A stretch of DNA of 64,000 nt from positions 648,290-712,289 of the forward strand of contig JAIWZP010000009.1 of assembly GCA_025201375.1 (NCBI GenBank), written 5' to 3'. Positions 1-12,211 of this stretch are shown one piece after another. How positions within the stretch are numbered: position 1 is the first letter of the stretch; each line of letters begins with the position of its first letter. The notes beneath the pieces are model-generated. The model was not told the origin of the DNA, made no database searches, and worked only from the letters and a program-made list of their open reading frames with translations. The DNA comes from Gongronella butleri (lineage: Eukaryota > Mucoromycota > Mucoromycetes > Mucorales > Cunninghamellaceae). The position numbers were made by a program, and so were the translations under genes.

Positions 1-1047
1 CAAGCAGCTCATCGAGTAGGCTGCACTTCTACGCTGTGGAGCCATTACTCGTGCTCACCCTCGTTTTTTTAATTCTTTGCAGGTACGTCAAGCTGTACGG
101 GACGCGTCAATGGAAGATGATTGGCGAAAAGATGGAGCGCACGCGTTTCCACTGCCGCGCGCGCTACACGTTGCTGCTCGAGCGTGGCAAGCAGCCAGGT
201 ATTACCGAGAAAGAAAGAAAAAGAGGTAAAAAAAATCATGGAGCCTGATCGCATACCTTTTTATTTGTGCGACGCGCTAGATGGCGAAAAGCAGCCCAAG
301 GTTGAGTGGACCGACGAAGAAAAGGACATGCTGAACAGCGCATTGAGCAACTACAAGGGCGAGTGGGCCTATTACAAGTGGAACGACCTCGCCATCAACC
401 TCTTCAAGGGCAAACGCAAGGGCCACGAGCTCAAAACACAATGGTAATGGGTGTTTTTGCAAAAAAAAAAAAATGATGCCCTGACCCTTTTTTATTTTGG
501 TACAATAGGCAAAAACGCAACGCAAAAGACGGATTTGGCATTGAGAAAAAGCTGGAAGCCATCAAATGGTAAGGGGCGCGCTCGTGTTTTTTTTTTTTTT
601 TTCTTTTCTTTTTTTCCTTTTTTTCTCACCGGAAATCATTACCTAGCATGCAAAAGCACACATGGGAATCCGAGATGGATATCAATTTCCAGGCGCTCTC
701 TGCCGAATTGGGATAGTAAGTCACTTTTTGCCCAAGAAAACGAAAAATAATTATTGCTCACGCCTCTTTTTTTTTTTTTTTTTTGTTGCTGCATCAGCCC
801 CGCGTCCACCATTCGATCATTCTACATGAAAGCGCGTTCCAGCATACCGGGTTATGAAACCAAGTCTATATCAGGTAAGGGAAACAAGGGCAAACAAAGG
901 CGCTTTGACCAATACGCCACACTTTTTCCCCCCACACGGGCACTCACTGATCTGAACTCTTTTTTTTCATTTTTCTGTAAAAAAAAAAAAAAAGATCGGC
1001 TGTCCATCCTAAAAGACAGGTTTGAGCAAATGGTGGCCAGCACATGA
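1..1047 (+). CDS. Myb/SANT-type DNA-binding protein, 3' part
   Basis: The gene is cut by the window start. A spliced reading joins exons near 1-15, 83-198, 281-443, 509-568, 647-715, 798-874 and 995-1047, with phases agreeing at every junction and a TGA stop at 1045-1047. The predicted product has two Myb/SANT-like stretches. The first contains YGTRQWKMIGEKM followed by CRARYTLLL. The second contains KVEWTDEEKDMLNSALSNY and later WNDLAINLFKGKRKGHELKTQW. The spaced tryptophans and the basic third helix are typical of nuclear DNA-binding repeats. The tail ends with a short basic and hydrophobic segment. I cannot tell whether it is a Reb1-like, Bas1-like or telomere-binding type because the N-terminal part is missing. 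Family assignment is good; the specific role is unknown. Confidence 0.7.
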
Positions 1048-1230
1048 ATAAATAAAAAACGGACCCTTTGATCGAATGATGGATAGAAACCAATCCCTTT
1101 GTTCCATCTTGTGTCACTCTGAGCGGGTGTCAAGCCACCATCTCGCCCTGTTGAACTTAAAATTCGTGGATCGCATCTTTCTTTTTCGTTCTTTTTCTTC
1201 TTTAATCCCTTTTTTTTCTTAATTTTCACT

Positions 1231-2914
1231 ATGAAGTCTGCCATTATCGGTGCGAGCCTTGCGCTCTTGGCCTCCACGGTGTCTGCCCAAGCCCAAAATG
1301 CGCAAGCGTGCGTGAGCAGCTATGACCAAAACACGGACTACTTCCCCAACAAGTTCGACACTGGTAAAAAAAAAAAAAAAAAAAAAAAAGGCACACCCCT
1401 TGAAGCCATTTCCGTTCCCATGGCTCATTTTGTCGCGTTTTTTTTTTTTTTTTTTTTTTCGTTTCTTCTCTCTCTCTCTCGCCTAGGTGCCGATGCTGCG
1501 TCTGGTTTCAGCATCCAATACTTTAAGAATTACAAGCTGGTCACCCTTGGCTCGACCAACGAGTCGTATGCCTTGTATCAATGCGGCACACCTGCACCTT
1601 CTGGTCTGCCCAATGGCACCGAGGTGTACAGCGTGCCTGTGCAGAATGCGGCGGTCTTGTCCACCACCGTGATCCCCTACCTCGAGGTACAGCGACTTTT
1701 ATGAACGCACTTGCCCATTCTTGCATACCATGGGAACACAATGGCAAAATGCTCGATTTGAACCGTGTCACTCACATGATCCGTTTTTTTTCGCTTTTTC
1801 GCTCTTTCGCTTTTTTTTTTCTTAGATGTTGGGCGTTGCCGAGACGGTCAAGGTCGTTGAGGGTGGCGACTGGATCACGTCGGGCTGCTTCCAAAAGTAC
1901 CAGGCCAGCGGCGGCGCGTCTGAGTTGTCGTCGACCAATGCCACTGCCGAGGCCCAGGCTTTGTCGGGCGTCAATGTGCAATTCGGTTACACGCCCGGCA
2001 CCGATGATCCCGTGGCCAACACCACCGTCGACTCGGGCGAGACCTCTGAGAATTCCGTCCTTGGCGTAAGAAAAAAAAAAATGAAAAAGGCTCGAAACGC
2101 GCGGGAAATCTCAATTCTTTTTCATTTATCCACGCAGCGCTCGGCTTGGCTCGGCTACTATGCGGCGTTTTACAACTTGGAAAGCCTTGCGTCGTCGACC
2201 TTGTCGTCGATGACGACGAATTACAACAACATGGCCAAGGCAGCTTCGGGTTACAGCAGCAAGCCCAATGTGGCGTGGACCGTGTACAATGCGCCTGACC
2301 AATTCAACAACAACACGGCTTCGTGGCAATTGTACAGCGGTGGTTATCGCGCGCAATTGACCAAGGATGCCGGTGGTTCCATTGTTGGCAGCGGAGCCAT
2401 GCAATCGTTCACTTCCAGCAAGGACCTCATGTCGGCCATCCAGAATGCCGACATTTGGATCGATGAGACCTACGTTGGCAGCAACATGTCCGATATCCTG
2501 ACCAACTATGGCCTGACCTCCGTCTCTTCTTACAAGTTTGCCAATGCCATCTACCGTGAGGATGGCTCGCTCACAAAGACTGGCGGCTACGACTGGTTCG
2601 GCACTCCCCTCGCCATGGCCGATGCCCTCCTCCAGGACATGATCAACGTCGTCAACCCCTCCGCCCCCAGTGCCTCTTTCCAACGCCATTGGTTCCGCAA
2701 CGTCGCCAAAAACGAGGACATCCACTACGTCACCCAAAGCGACTGCACCTGGGACGAGACAAAGCCCCGCCCAGACATCGCCTCCACCGTTGCCCAGGGC
2801 ACAACCTACACTCTGTCCTCTTCATCCTCCTCGGCCGCCGCACCTGCCGTTGAACGCCTGGGTTTCGCGTCCGTCGCCATGGCCGCCATTGTCGCCGTCG
2901 CCATGGTCTTGTAA
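1231..2914 (+). CDS. Secreted GPI-anchored periplasmic-binding-protein-like protein
   Basis: Four exons (1231-1363, 1487-1686, 1826-2065, 2138-2914) encode about 449 residues. The first 20 residues form a signal peptide ending in STVSAQA. The mature N-terminus has CVSSYDQNTDYFPNKFD, and further on come NYKLVTLGSTNESYALYQCG and VQNAAVLSTTVIPYLEMLGV. This pattern resembles the class III binding-protein fold (iron-siderophore/cobalamin type) in which a domain binds metal chelates. The C-terminus is a Ser/Ala-rich stretch followed by a hydrophobic tail ending AAIVAVAMVL, as expected of a GPI-anchor signal. I infer a cell-surface ligand-binding protein, possibly for iron. The ligand is not shown by the sequence. 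The intron at 1364-1486 contains long A and T runs. Polyadenylation-like AATAAA lies near 2964. Confidence 0.65.
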
Positions 2915-5864
2915 ATCGGCCAATCTCCCAATGAAGACATTGTATGCATGTACTTTTATCTTAATAATAAATCACACTTCATCGCGAACGCTGGCGCGCT
3001 TCGTCAAATGCAATTCATGCCTAAATTCATGCAAAATTGTGAAATGGACACGTCTTTTTTTTTTTTTTCTCCTAAATGAACGACAACCAAAAAAAGAAAG
3101 GGGGAAAGCATGAATGGCTGGCAGGCTGGCTGACGCGCTCGTGAAGCCTGTGTTTTCAAGAGGAAACATCGCAAGGACTGGCGGAGAAATCAACATTTTC
3201 GAAAAATCACCAAATTTTCACGCATTGCTCGACAACAAACTCGCTGACGTGCGAGTTTTTTTTCATCACAGTCGATAGCAGCATAAGCGCTGATCACCCT
3301 GATAAAAGTTCAATTGGTTGTCTACAGGGTATGGTCTAGCATCCCTTGTTTAAGATTAAAAAAAATCGATTTTTATCCAGCAATGGTTGCAAAAATTGTT
3401 AATATGAGGTGATCAAGGCGTCTGCAACAGCCAGTACTGGCGCAGCCACGGCTCTCCCAAGATGGCCGGGCGCGCCACGGCGGCGCATCGAACCGCCATG
3501 GAGGCAAAACCACGAATTTGTCCAAAAAAATGGCTATACTTGACGAAAAAGAAGAAAATGGCACTGTGCACGTATTTAAATCGTGCGTCTGAGGATCACG
3601 GTTGTTGTCAATCAAAAAGAGACTTGATCAGGGAGTACAATCGTGCAACTGAAATAGGCATCTGCTTTAAAATTGTGCAGAGATAGAAAATCGGTCTTTC
3701 TTATGACTTTAGTGGGGCCGATAGCATAAACATCTGATGCAGAAAAGCGAGGCGCTTCGAATGAGCCCTTGATCGCGTCCCTACGATGCCCGAGTCGCGA
3801 GATATCAATCCATTTCGAAATCGCGATTTTTGACAGGGGTGCACCCAGGTGGCCGAAAATTGGAAAATCAAAGTGCTCCAATTGCTTTTATATTTTGACC
3901 CGGAACAGGGCACAACGAAAGACCAGCAAACACGGTGTTAGCGGCCGGGGTCCGCTTGGCCATTGGGCCGTAAAACACAAAAATCTGCGAAAAAGGCCCC
4001 AAGAACAAAGTTGGCGAAAACGGATCGCCCCCTCCCCAAAATAGATTCCACGGCGAGAGCGCGCTCTGGCGCGTATTTTGCTCACCGGGATCGCAATGGC
4101 TTGAATGGCATGTTTCCGAAAACAAGCAGACTCCGTGCCACTAATAATTTTCGACGCGTGATGGTGCGCTCTACAGACGCGTTCCGCGATCTCCGAGTCG
4201 ATGAAATTTGAGCCCTGTGGCCACAACCACGTAATGGACGCGTCGGAACGGCGCCAAATCGTTTTGCGCCCGACGAGACGCGTTTTAATTTAAACATCAA
4301 ATGGCTCATTGCTCATATCATAATTGGCCACGTTGACCCCTCCATTTTTGGCACTGATGCTGCTTTTACCAAGGGGTCCACATTGAGTTTCGCGGAATTC
4401 CGAGTACCTCGACTTCCAACTTTCCGACGCGGTCTCATTTTGCCCATTTTTTGCAAATCCGTTCAACTCGCTCAGACCAACGTTTACAGCCGCGCATTTG
4501 GGCTCATTCGATCCCTGTCGCGACCCTTTCATAGCGATGCGCAGGCAAACAGATTGGACGGATGGAGACAGGCAATTATACACACTAGCGTTTTTGAAGG
4601 TACATGTTTTTGTACAGCGAAAAAAGAGACCAAGGCGCCGCGCCTTACATGCAATCGGATCAACTGCTTGACTGAACGGCGGTTCATTCCATATCAAATG
4701 ATCAGTGGCCAAGGGAGAGATCGCGCAACGAATAAGGCATTTGCTTTAAAATTATTATAGCGCAGAAAAGAAATTAGTCTTTTTTTGAGCCTGAGTGATG
4801 CCGATGGTAGGTTTCTGATGCAGAAAAAGGAGCCCTTTCGGATGAGCCATTGTTTAGGCGTTGACGATGCTTGAGTCGCGAGAAATCGTAAATTTTGGAC
4901 AATGAAATCCTTGACATAGGGAACACCCAGGATGTTGAAATTTGCTTTGATGGCGCGGGACATGGCGCAAAGAAAGACGAACAAACAAGACATCACGTCT
5001 CTGTTTTCAAGATGAACATCCCACGGATGGCGACACAAAGCGATGTTTTTTTTAAAAAGAATATCATCATTTTCATGCTTTGCTCGACAATGCGTAGTCA
5101 TTTTGCGGCATGACTTACGTACCTTTAAACCATCTTCTTTGATGCAACATGCCCGTCTCGTCCAAGTAATCCAAATTTGAACTCATTCGGATAAAGATAG
5201 GGCCAAAATACAGTTTTTTGGATTTTTATGATAAAGTATTTGCGGGAAACACGCTTCATCCTGCTGTCATCCGCGGCGCAAATCGCGGCTCTGGAACGCT
5301 GCAAGGATCCAGACACGTTGCATTATGCATTGTGCATTGGAGCCGCGTTTAATGGCGTGTTCGCGACTTTTGTTCTTTTTTTTCTTTTTGCCCCTTTTGC
5401 CAAGACCTCCCCATGTGAGCACACCGAGCGTCAGCACGGAGACGGCCAAGGAAGCAAGGCAACAGCACGTGCATTGCCAAGGGAGTGATGGACTCCGCTG
5501 TTGGACGTGTTTTGAAAAAAAAAAAAAAAGGAGGAAAAGAGCGCGGCCCGGTAACCGGCTTACAGGGCCCACAGCAATTTGATGTCAAAAATAGCATCGA
5601 CCATGCAGAAAAATCCATGCACGTTGCCAACGGGTCTTGAAAAAAAAAAAAAAAAAAAAAAAAAAGCACGCGCCGCCTGCCAATGGCCGCACACACGTCA
5701 AAAGCACAAAAAAAAAAAAAATCAGGCCCAGATCAAGGTCACGATCACGTGGTACACGCCCTGCGCGAATTTGATGTCAACGACAAAAGTTTACTCTTGG
5801 TACAAGTGGGAAAAAGGGCAAGCTAGGCGCTTTTAAATAAGAAACTAGAGGATAAAAGAGGAAA
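2915..5864. repeat. Gene-free stretch with decayed dispersed repeats
   Basis: No convincing coding exon is visible in this 3-kb stretch. It contains two diverged direct copies of the same segment, about 3600-3935 and 4672-4992. They share CATTTGCTTTAAAATT-like, TCTGATGCAGAAAA-like and GAGTCGCGAGA-like blocks in the same order. A weaker third relative with a CATTGCTCGACAA block lies near 3160-3250 and again near 5010-5100. Palindromic GGACGCGTC occurs near 4229. The last part (about 5380-5720) has several A and T runs. I read it as an old repeat family with no remaining open frame. Confidence 0.5.
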
Positions 5865-6686
5865 TTAAGCGTAGATCGCGGCCATCAAGGCGGGAACGAC
5901 GAGGACAGCGACAGTCCATTGGACAGCACGGCCGGCGGCGCTGGTGGTCTTTGTGGCGGCGGCGGACGAGGCAGCCGAGGTGGCATTGCCCGAGGCCGAG
6001 ACCGAGGCGGACGACGAGACGAGGGTCGACGAGGGCGCGGCGCTCGAGACAACCGACGACGTGGCCGACACGGGGGCCGACGACGCGCCAGATGGAGGCG
6101 CACCAATGGTGCCAGTGCCACCAGTGACCGAGAAAGCATCGCTGTAGGCGTAAACACTATCATTTCAAAAAGAACAAAAGAAAAAGGGAATTAATTTAAT
6201 TTGGTGTCACCTGCGGAGTTCTTGTTTTGTTCAACAAAAAAAAAACGTACGTGCCACCATTGTCATCGGCGTATTGGAATTGGAAGGCAAAGGTGCCACT
6301 GGGCGACAAGTTGGAGGGAACCTGGGATAAACATGGCGTGGGTGAGAAACACATGGGGTCCCCGTTTAGCCTCACTTTTTTTTTTTTTGCTCTTTTGACT
6401 CGTTTGTGCTCCCCAATTGATCTTACCTTGAAGTCGTACGAGTCATCCGAGCCTTGGACCGTGAAGGACGTGCCCGTGGGCGACATGGTTGAGGGGTTGG
6501 TGCCATAGAGCAACAAGACCTTGGCGCTGACATCAGGACCGTTCAACCAGGCTAGAAAATAAAGACAAAAAGGGAGACACATCAGGATCAACTCCACGCC
6601 CCTGGCTCCACAATAAAAAACACGAAAAAAAGGAGCCATTGCATGTCTCCCCACACGCTCAATTCATACTCATGTGATAGCTGTGC

Positions 6687-6720
<34 letters not shown>

Positions 6721-6923
6721 TCAAAAAAAGGAGAGAGCCCATTAGTGTCGTCGCAATATGGTATGGAAAAGAGGTCTCTTGTTGAAAAAAAAAAAAAAAG
6801 GATCGCGCCTTACGTGCTGCCAGCCTTCATCTGGGTGCCCTTGAGAGGCGCGGTGACGTAAAAGGCCTGATCTTGGGCCATGGCGGCGACAGCAAGGGTG
6901 GCAAGGATAGCGAGGACCTTCAT
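5865..6923 (-). CDS. KRE9/KNH-like Ser/Thr-rich GPI-anchored cell-wall protein
   Basis: Five exons on the minus strand (6814-6923, 6670-6680, 6427-6551, 6251-6321, 5865-6156) give about 202 residues. A signal peptide ends near AVAAMAQ. The domain that follows reads YVTAPLKGTQMKAGS, then WLNGPDVSAKVLLLYG, then SFTVQGSDDSYDFKVPSNL and GTFAFQFQYADDNGG. This is the N-terminal Kre9/Knh1-like beta-sandwich found in many fungal Ser/Thr-rich GPI proteins. After it comes a Ser/Ala/Thr-rich region and a hydrophobic tail ending VVPALMAAIYA, a GPI-anchor signal. The second exon is only 11 nt. It restores the frame and adds Tyr-His-Met before the conserved Thr-Trp of the family. The likely role is in cell-wall beta-glucan organisation. 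Start ATG at 6921-6923 is preceded by a pyrimidine/purine-rich leader. Confidence 0.75.
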
Positions 6924-7597
6924 GGTAGCAAGAGAGGTGCGGTGGGTGGGTAAGGAACGACTAGGGAAAGGAAATGAATAAAGAAGAAGAGGAAAAAAAA
7001 AGTTTTGCACCAGGGCCTCTTTCATATTTAAACTTTTTTTTTTTTTTTTTTTGCTCGTGTGACACTGGCATCCCGATATTTGAAAAGAATGGCCGGATTG
7101 GCAAACTCTTCCCTGAAAGAAAAAGGGGAGGCACAAGGATATGTTGAAAGGTGACGAGTGTGTGCAACATTGCAGTGAAATTCAAACGAGTCGATCAAAA
7201 ATGGCAAAAAAAGAGAGACAGAGGCTAGGGGCGCATGAAAAAGAAAAAAAGGAGACGATACGGCCATTGGCAGCCTAGCACTCCTTTTGCCTGATCCCAC
7301 TACTTCTTGAGAAAAAGGACCCAAACCTTGTCCTGTTGCCATGTGCGACGGAAACTAGGCTGAATTGGGCTAACCTTTTGCCCTGACTGACCGACAAAAA
7401 TCAGGACCAATTGGCCAATCAGTCGCAGCGGCACTTTAATCCTGTAAAGCAGGTGGGAGAAGCCCCGCTTGCTTTTTCATCGCTCTTTTTCTCGCAGTTT
7501 TGTGCTTTTTCTTGCTTTTTTCTTATCTTTTCCCTCCTTTTTTTTTTAACCCTTTCCCCCCACCAACCGCGTTTCCTCCGCCTCCCTAGTTGCGACC

Positions 7598-9295
7598 ATG
7601 ATGAAAAAGTCGTCAAGGAAACGCCAGAGGCCCAACCCAGTCGACTTTACTAGGGCCCTCTTTTCGGATGAGCTGATCTTGCATATTTTTGGCTTTTTGT
7701 CGGCCACGGACCTGATCCAATGCAACCAAGTTAACAAGGTGTGGCACCGACTTGCCAACGACGCCATGGTAAGTGGCAAAAACGTTCATTTTTGTTTGGT
7801 TTGTTACGGTTTGGGCCATCATTTACACTTTCCCCCCCCCTTTTTTTCAGCTTTGGAAGCCCCTGTATGACGTATGCTATAATCAGCCGCTCACGCGCTA
7901 TCAGACGACATGGGCCACGCCACCCTTACTTGGCAACGAGCCGGATCGATGGATGGCAAAATATCGTTTGCACCACAATTGGCTTTCTGGTAAGCAAAAA
8001 AAGAACGAGAGAGGGACAACCAAGGGCCTAATGATAACTTTTTCCGGGTGCTAGGCTTTTGCGAGACGTTTACAACGCCCTTTGAGCAGCCATTGACGCC
8101 GTCGATTAGGAATGCAGGACACAACAATCAAGTCAAGCACCTGATTCAATATACCCATCCATTGCTTTGCTTTCCCGAGCACGATCCGCAGCAGCCGCGA
8201 CGCGTCCAGGTGTGGCTGGCCGACGATGGCCACCCGCGCCACATCCACACACTCGCGGACACCATTTTTGATACCCCCGCCGACACCAGCGTGCCAATTC
8301 CTCACATCACGTGTCTTAAACTCGTCCACATCGACATGGATCGTTATCTGCTTGCCATTGGCAGCAGCACGGGTCGCGTCGCGGTCTGGTCGTTCCAAAT
8401 CCAGGGCGAAAACATGAGAAACAAGGCACTAGTGTGCCAAACCCCGCCGGGATCGCGCTACACGCATGATCCTGTGGTCGCCATCGATATCGACGCGTCA
8501 ATTCTGCTCACGTGCACGGCATCGATGAAATTGGCCGCCTACGACATCTCTTCAAAACAGGCCACCGTGCCAAAACTCATCCACAGCCTGCAAAGCACCA
8601 TCACATGGGCCCCGGTCTTGCTGAATCTGACCTTTTCGCAAGAAACACGCCAATGGACGGCTCTGCTTTGCTTTGGCATGCCCGTCGGCATCGGCTCTTC
8701 CTCCATTGGCGCTCAGGTACGCCAGAAATTTAAAAAAAAAATTGGGCGAATTTCTCAATTTTTCCTTTTTTTTCGATAGGAATTGGTGTTGACGCGCGAC
8801 ACCGTGATTTCGTCGAGGCATTGTTCTGTCTTGTGCCACGACAGGTTGTTTTTCACGCCCGAGACCGACACTGCGCACTACCCTCCGACGACGTGCATGA
8901 TTTATTCTGCGCCATTCTTGATGACTGCGCACTCAAACAACACGATCCGCCAATATCAGCTAATTGCCCACGAGAAACACCTGCGCCTAAAGTACATCCG
9001 CACGCTGTTTGGCCACACGTGCCAGGTTGCCACGCTCGCAATCGACGCGCGCCACGGCCGCCTCGTCAGTGCCGACCGCGCCTGCGTTAAATTATGGGAT
9101 CTCGTCAGTCTCGACCTGACCAAGCCGCGCGCACAAGACTATCTGATCACACTGCCGCACGACGCGCTCGCGACACGCAACGACACACCAAGCACACACG
9201 TCGACTGGCTGCAAGTCGACCACCACCAAATCCTTGCGGTCATCCGCGAAAATGACACTGCTCCCTTTGTTCTAAAGTCCTGGCGCTTTGTTTAG
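7598..9295 (+). CDS. F-box protein with WD-repeat-like C-terminal region
   Basis: Four exons (7598-7768, 7851-7989, 8055-8716, 8780-9295) encode about 495 residues. An F-box lies at residues 20-62: FSDELILHIFGFLSATDLIQ followed by CNQVNKVWHRLANDAMLWK. It would bind Skp1 in an SCF ubiquitin ligase. Downstream are WD-like strands, such as YLLAIGSSTGRVAVWSF, VVAIDIDASILLTCTASM and TLFGHTCQVATLAIDARHG followed by LVSADRACVKLWDLVSLD. These suggest a beta-propeller that recruits substrates. Two consecutive ATG codons are present at 7598 and 7601; the first is used here. The substrate is unknown. A Pof/Met30-like assignment would need a database comparison. Confidence 0.8.
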
Positions 9296-11640
9296 ACTCT
9301 TCTTTTTTCATCTTTTTGTAAATTTTAATACCAAGCGATTAAACCCCCGCCGGTCGCTAGAATGGGGACATCCATGACGGAGAAAGTGTGTGCAAAAGAG
9401 GCCTTTTTAGTTTGTTAATGCTTGTCATTTCATTGAGGTTAAGCGCTAGAGCCATGTGGTTGCCGCTTTCTCGGCGAAAACAATGGCGTGTGACACGTGC
9501 ATGCATGGCACGATGGGATTGTAGCGCGTCATGCCGCGTTTCGGCGTGTCGTCATTCTCATCCATTACGAGTCTCCTCGCGTTTATCTGTATTGATGGGT
9601 GCACATGGACGATGGCACACATATCAGATCGCTCGGGCGTGTCGTCATCGAGTTGTGCCAGGTTCAAAAGCAAATCTCAAATATCCTATATTCATCGAAT
9701 TTTCTGCCTACAAATGACTATCAATGTCATAACAAGATATCGGGACACATGCGAGATCTTGCCATGTTCCAGGTTTTGTGGCGCTTTGCCGACCTTTTTA
9801 AGATACTTTCAAAGAAAAATATTGTCCAAACCGCAATTTTTGATTGCATCTTATTCAGGAGTAGACTTGAACATGTCAAATGTTGAGCACGCTTTCACAG
9901 TGAATGAAAGACGAACTGCTTCAGGTTTGATAGACATCGGATACATTGTAACTCAAGAAATCTTGAATTGGAGCGTTTTAATATTTTTATGCATGGATAA
10001 CTTGTGATTTAGGCTATAAGCATTAAAGCGTACAGCGCTTGTTTTGTAAGTTTTGATGAGCAGCGTGCTGTGCAATGGTGCAAAACTGGGATTGATACGG
10101 TGGTTATCGAGAAAACTGCGAAAAATGCGTCTTTGCAGTATTTTGGTCATTTCGCAATGAAAAAGTACCTACAAGGACATTTCTTCTTTACATCAAGAGA
10201 ATACAGCTTACTCTTTCAAGCGAGCCCACCCACGAGGCGCTGCGGCTACTGGATGGCGAGGAACGACGATTTTCAAAAACCACGATTTTTCCAAGGGGTA
10301 CAGTCGTGAACTTGAAAACAGCGAGTTTTAGGTCAGCAGATCGCCACGCCATTCAGCCATATGGTAAACATGCCTCTTTCACCGACAGAAAAGCAATAAA
10401 GAACAGGTGTCCATTGACTGGGCTTCGCGCAAAGCGCGAAAAGCTGCGATTTTTCATCTCAAGGGACACTCGACGAAAATTGGCTAAAGCGCCCTGAAAG
10501 CTATATCATCAGAAAGAGCGCACCTTAAAGCATGCATAGGTACCAATGATCCCTGAGAAAAGATGAGTTTCGGCAGAAATAACGCGACAGTAAGTTTAAG
10601 CCTACGAGTTGGACGCGTGATAAACCGCGTCAAATGTCAAGGTACGCGCGCCTATTCCTGATCGAATATATGCTCCGGGATTGTCTCTTGTCAGTGGACG
10701 CGTCAGCGCGGCTCTATGAGCGCGTTTTTCCCGTGTCATTCGTGGTTGAAATTTAATTTAAAATTGCGCATTGCTCGCCAACGGGCTGAAGGACCTCATT
10801 CTTTTTTGGCATTTCCCGTGGTTTTGCTTTGTGCTCTCTCTTGTGAGTAAGTTTGACTGGATTCTGAGGACCCATTTTTTCGATTTTTGTTTTGGGAGCT
10901 CAACTCGCTCAATTTTTGATTTGCGTGTGGCGCGCCCCAACACTATTGTGATAGCTGTCAGCTGGGTTCCTCCAAGTATTTCTTGCTTGCCTCTTTTCAG
11001 TGGCATGCGTTTCGGCAGTCCTATTGCTTGGGCTAACGAGCTGCAGCTGTTTTTCCGCTAAAATCAAAGCTTTATTAATTCCTTTTGATGGCCCTTGTCA
11101 AGGTGGCCGCAAATTTAAAACTGATGATGGCTCTGACAGCAGCTCGACCGTGCCTAGATTGATCGACATTCGATCATTGCCCTTTTTCGCATTGTTATGA
11201 AGAAATAGTTTGAAACCTGAATTTTTCAATCATATCTTCTCCAGTAGCAGGCTGTGTGTGTGCATACTTTGGGCAGTTCTTTTGGCATTCTGAGGTACCG
11301 ACGGGTCCAGCTTTGACGGAGATTGAATGGATGTGACGCCAGAAATGTCGAATTGGAGCCAACTGATAATTTTCTTTTTTTACGTTTGGACCGCCCAGTA
11401 CGTGAGCTGATATACTTTCAAATGTCCTGCGTATACTTTAATCTCCTGTCCATCGTTTGCTGTGCAATTAATAATGATCAATTTAGTCTAGGTGTGGAGA
11501 AAATCGCTTTATTCCCAGTAAAGCGGGGGAAAGCGTCGAAAAAAAATCAGGTGCGGCTGGTGGCGGAAGTTGTCCGGGGCTTGAAAAGTTGGTCCGGCGG
11601 GAAACGAAATGGGGGAAATCAAGGTCAGAAATAGAGGCGG
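9296..11640. repeat. Gene-free stretch with decayed repeats
   Basis: No supported gene. The stretch holds short blocks shared with other gene-free parts of the window. These include TTGGACGCGTGATAAACCGCG near 10610 and GGACGCGTCAG near 10694. A TTTAATTTAAAATTGCGCATTGC block near 10751 resembles one near 4283, and a CAACTCGCTCA block near 10893 resembles one near 4467. Open frames here are short and have no recognisable product. Confidence 0.4.
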
Positions 11641-11804
11641 CCATTCGCCGTCTTCTTCCTCTTCCTCTTTCCTTCTCTCTTAGGATTACAATTTTGGTGA
11701 GTAGCAGCATGAAGCCCTTTTTTGAGAAAGCAGGTTGACAGCAAGAGAGAGAGAAAGAGACGAACGACACGCCATGCACCCACACACACAACGAGATGGA
11801 TGCA

Positions 11805-12035
11805 CGAGATGGATGCGGATGGATGGATGGATTGGATTCAGAAGGGATCGACATTTGCTCTTTTGACGACACTTTGATGGATCCATCCATCGCATTGCCA
11901 TCCACTGCCATCCATTACCGTCCATTGTAGTCATAAAGCGACCGACGACAAGCATCATGATCCACCGTTCGTGCCAATTGACGACCGCGGCAAACGGATG
12001 GATGGATGGATGTATGACCAAGATGGATGGATACG
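11805..12035. repeat. ATGG/CCAT microsatellite upstream of RPL6
   Basis: Imperfect GATGGATGG runs occur at about 11807-11835 and 11995-12030. CATCCATCG and CATCCATTACCG blocks on the same strand lie between them at about 11878-11925, so the array has units in both orientations. It lies 180-400 bp upstream of the ribosomal protein L6 start codon. A long CT-rich tract (about 12060-12195) follows. Confidence 0.6.
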
Positions 12036-12211
12036 CAAGGAAAAAGAGGAATTGACACTCTTCGTGCTCGTTTCTTTTTCTTCCACCATTTGTTCACTTC
12101 TCGACTCTCTTTCTCTTGCTGTCTCTCTCCTCTCTTTCGACCATTTATCGTCTTTTTATCGCCTTTTTGCTCATTTCCCCCCCTTTTTTTTTTTCTTTGA
12201 ATCTAGTAATT

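Noticed and set aside
9531..10007. Plus-strand frame of 158 codons
   Set aside because: Lies in decayed repeat sequence, without splice signals or recognisable motifs.
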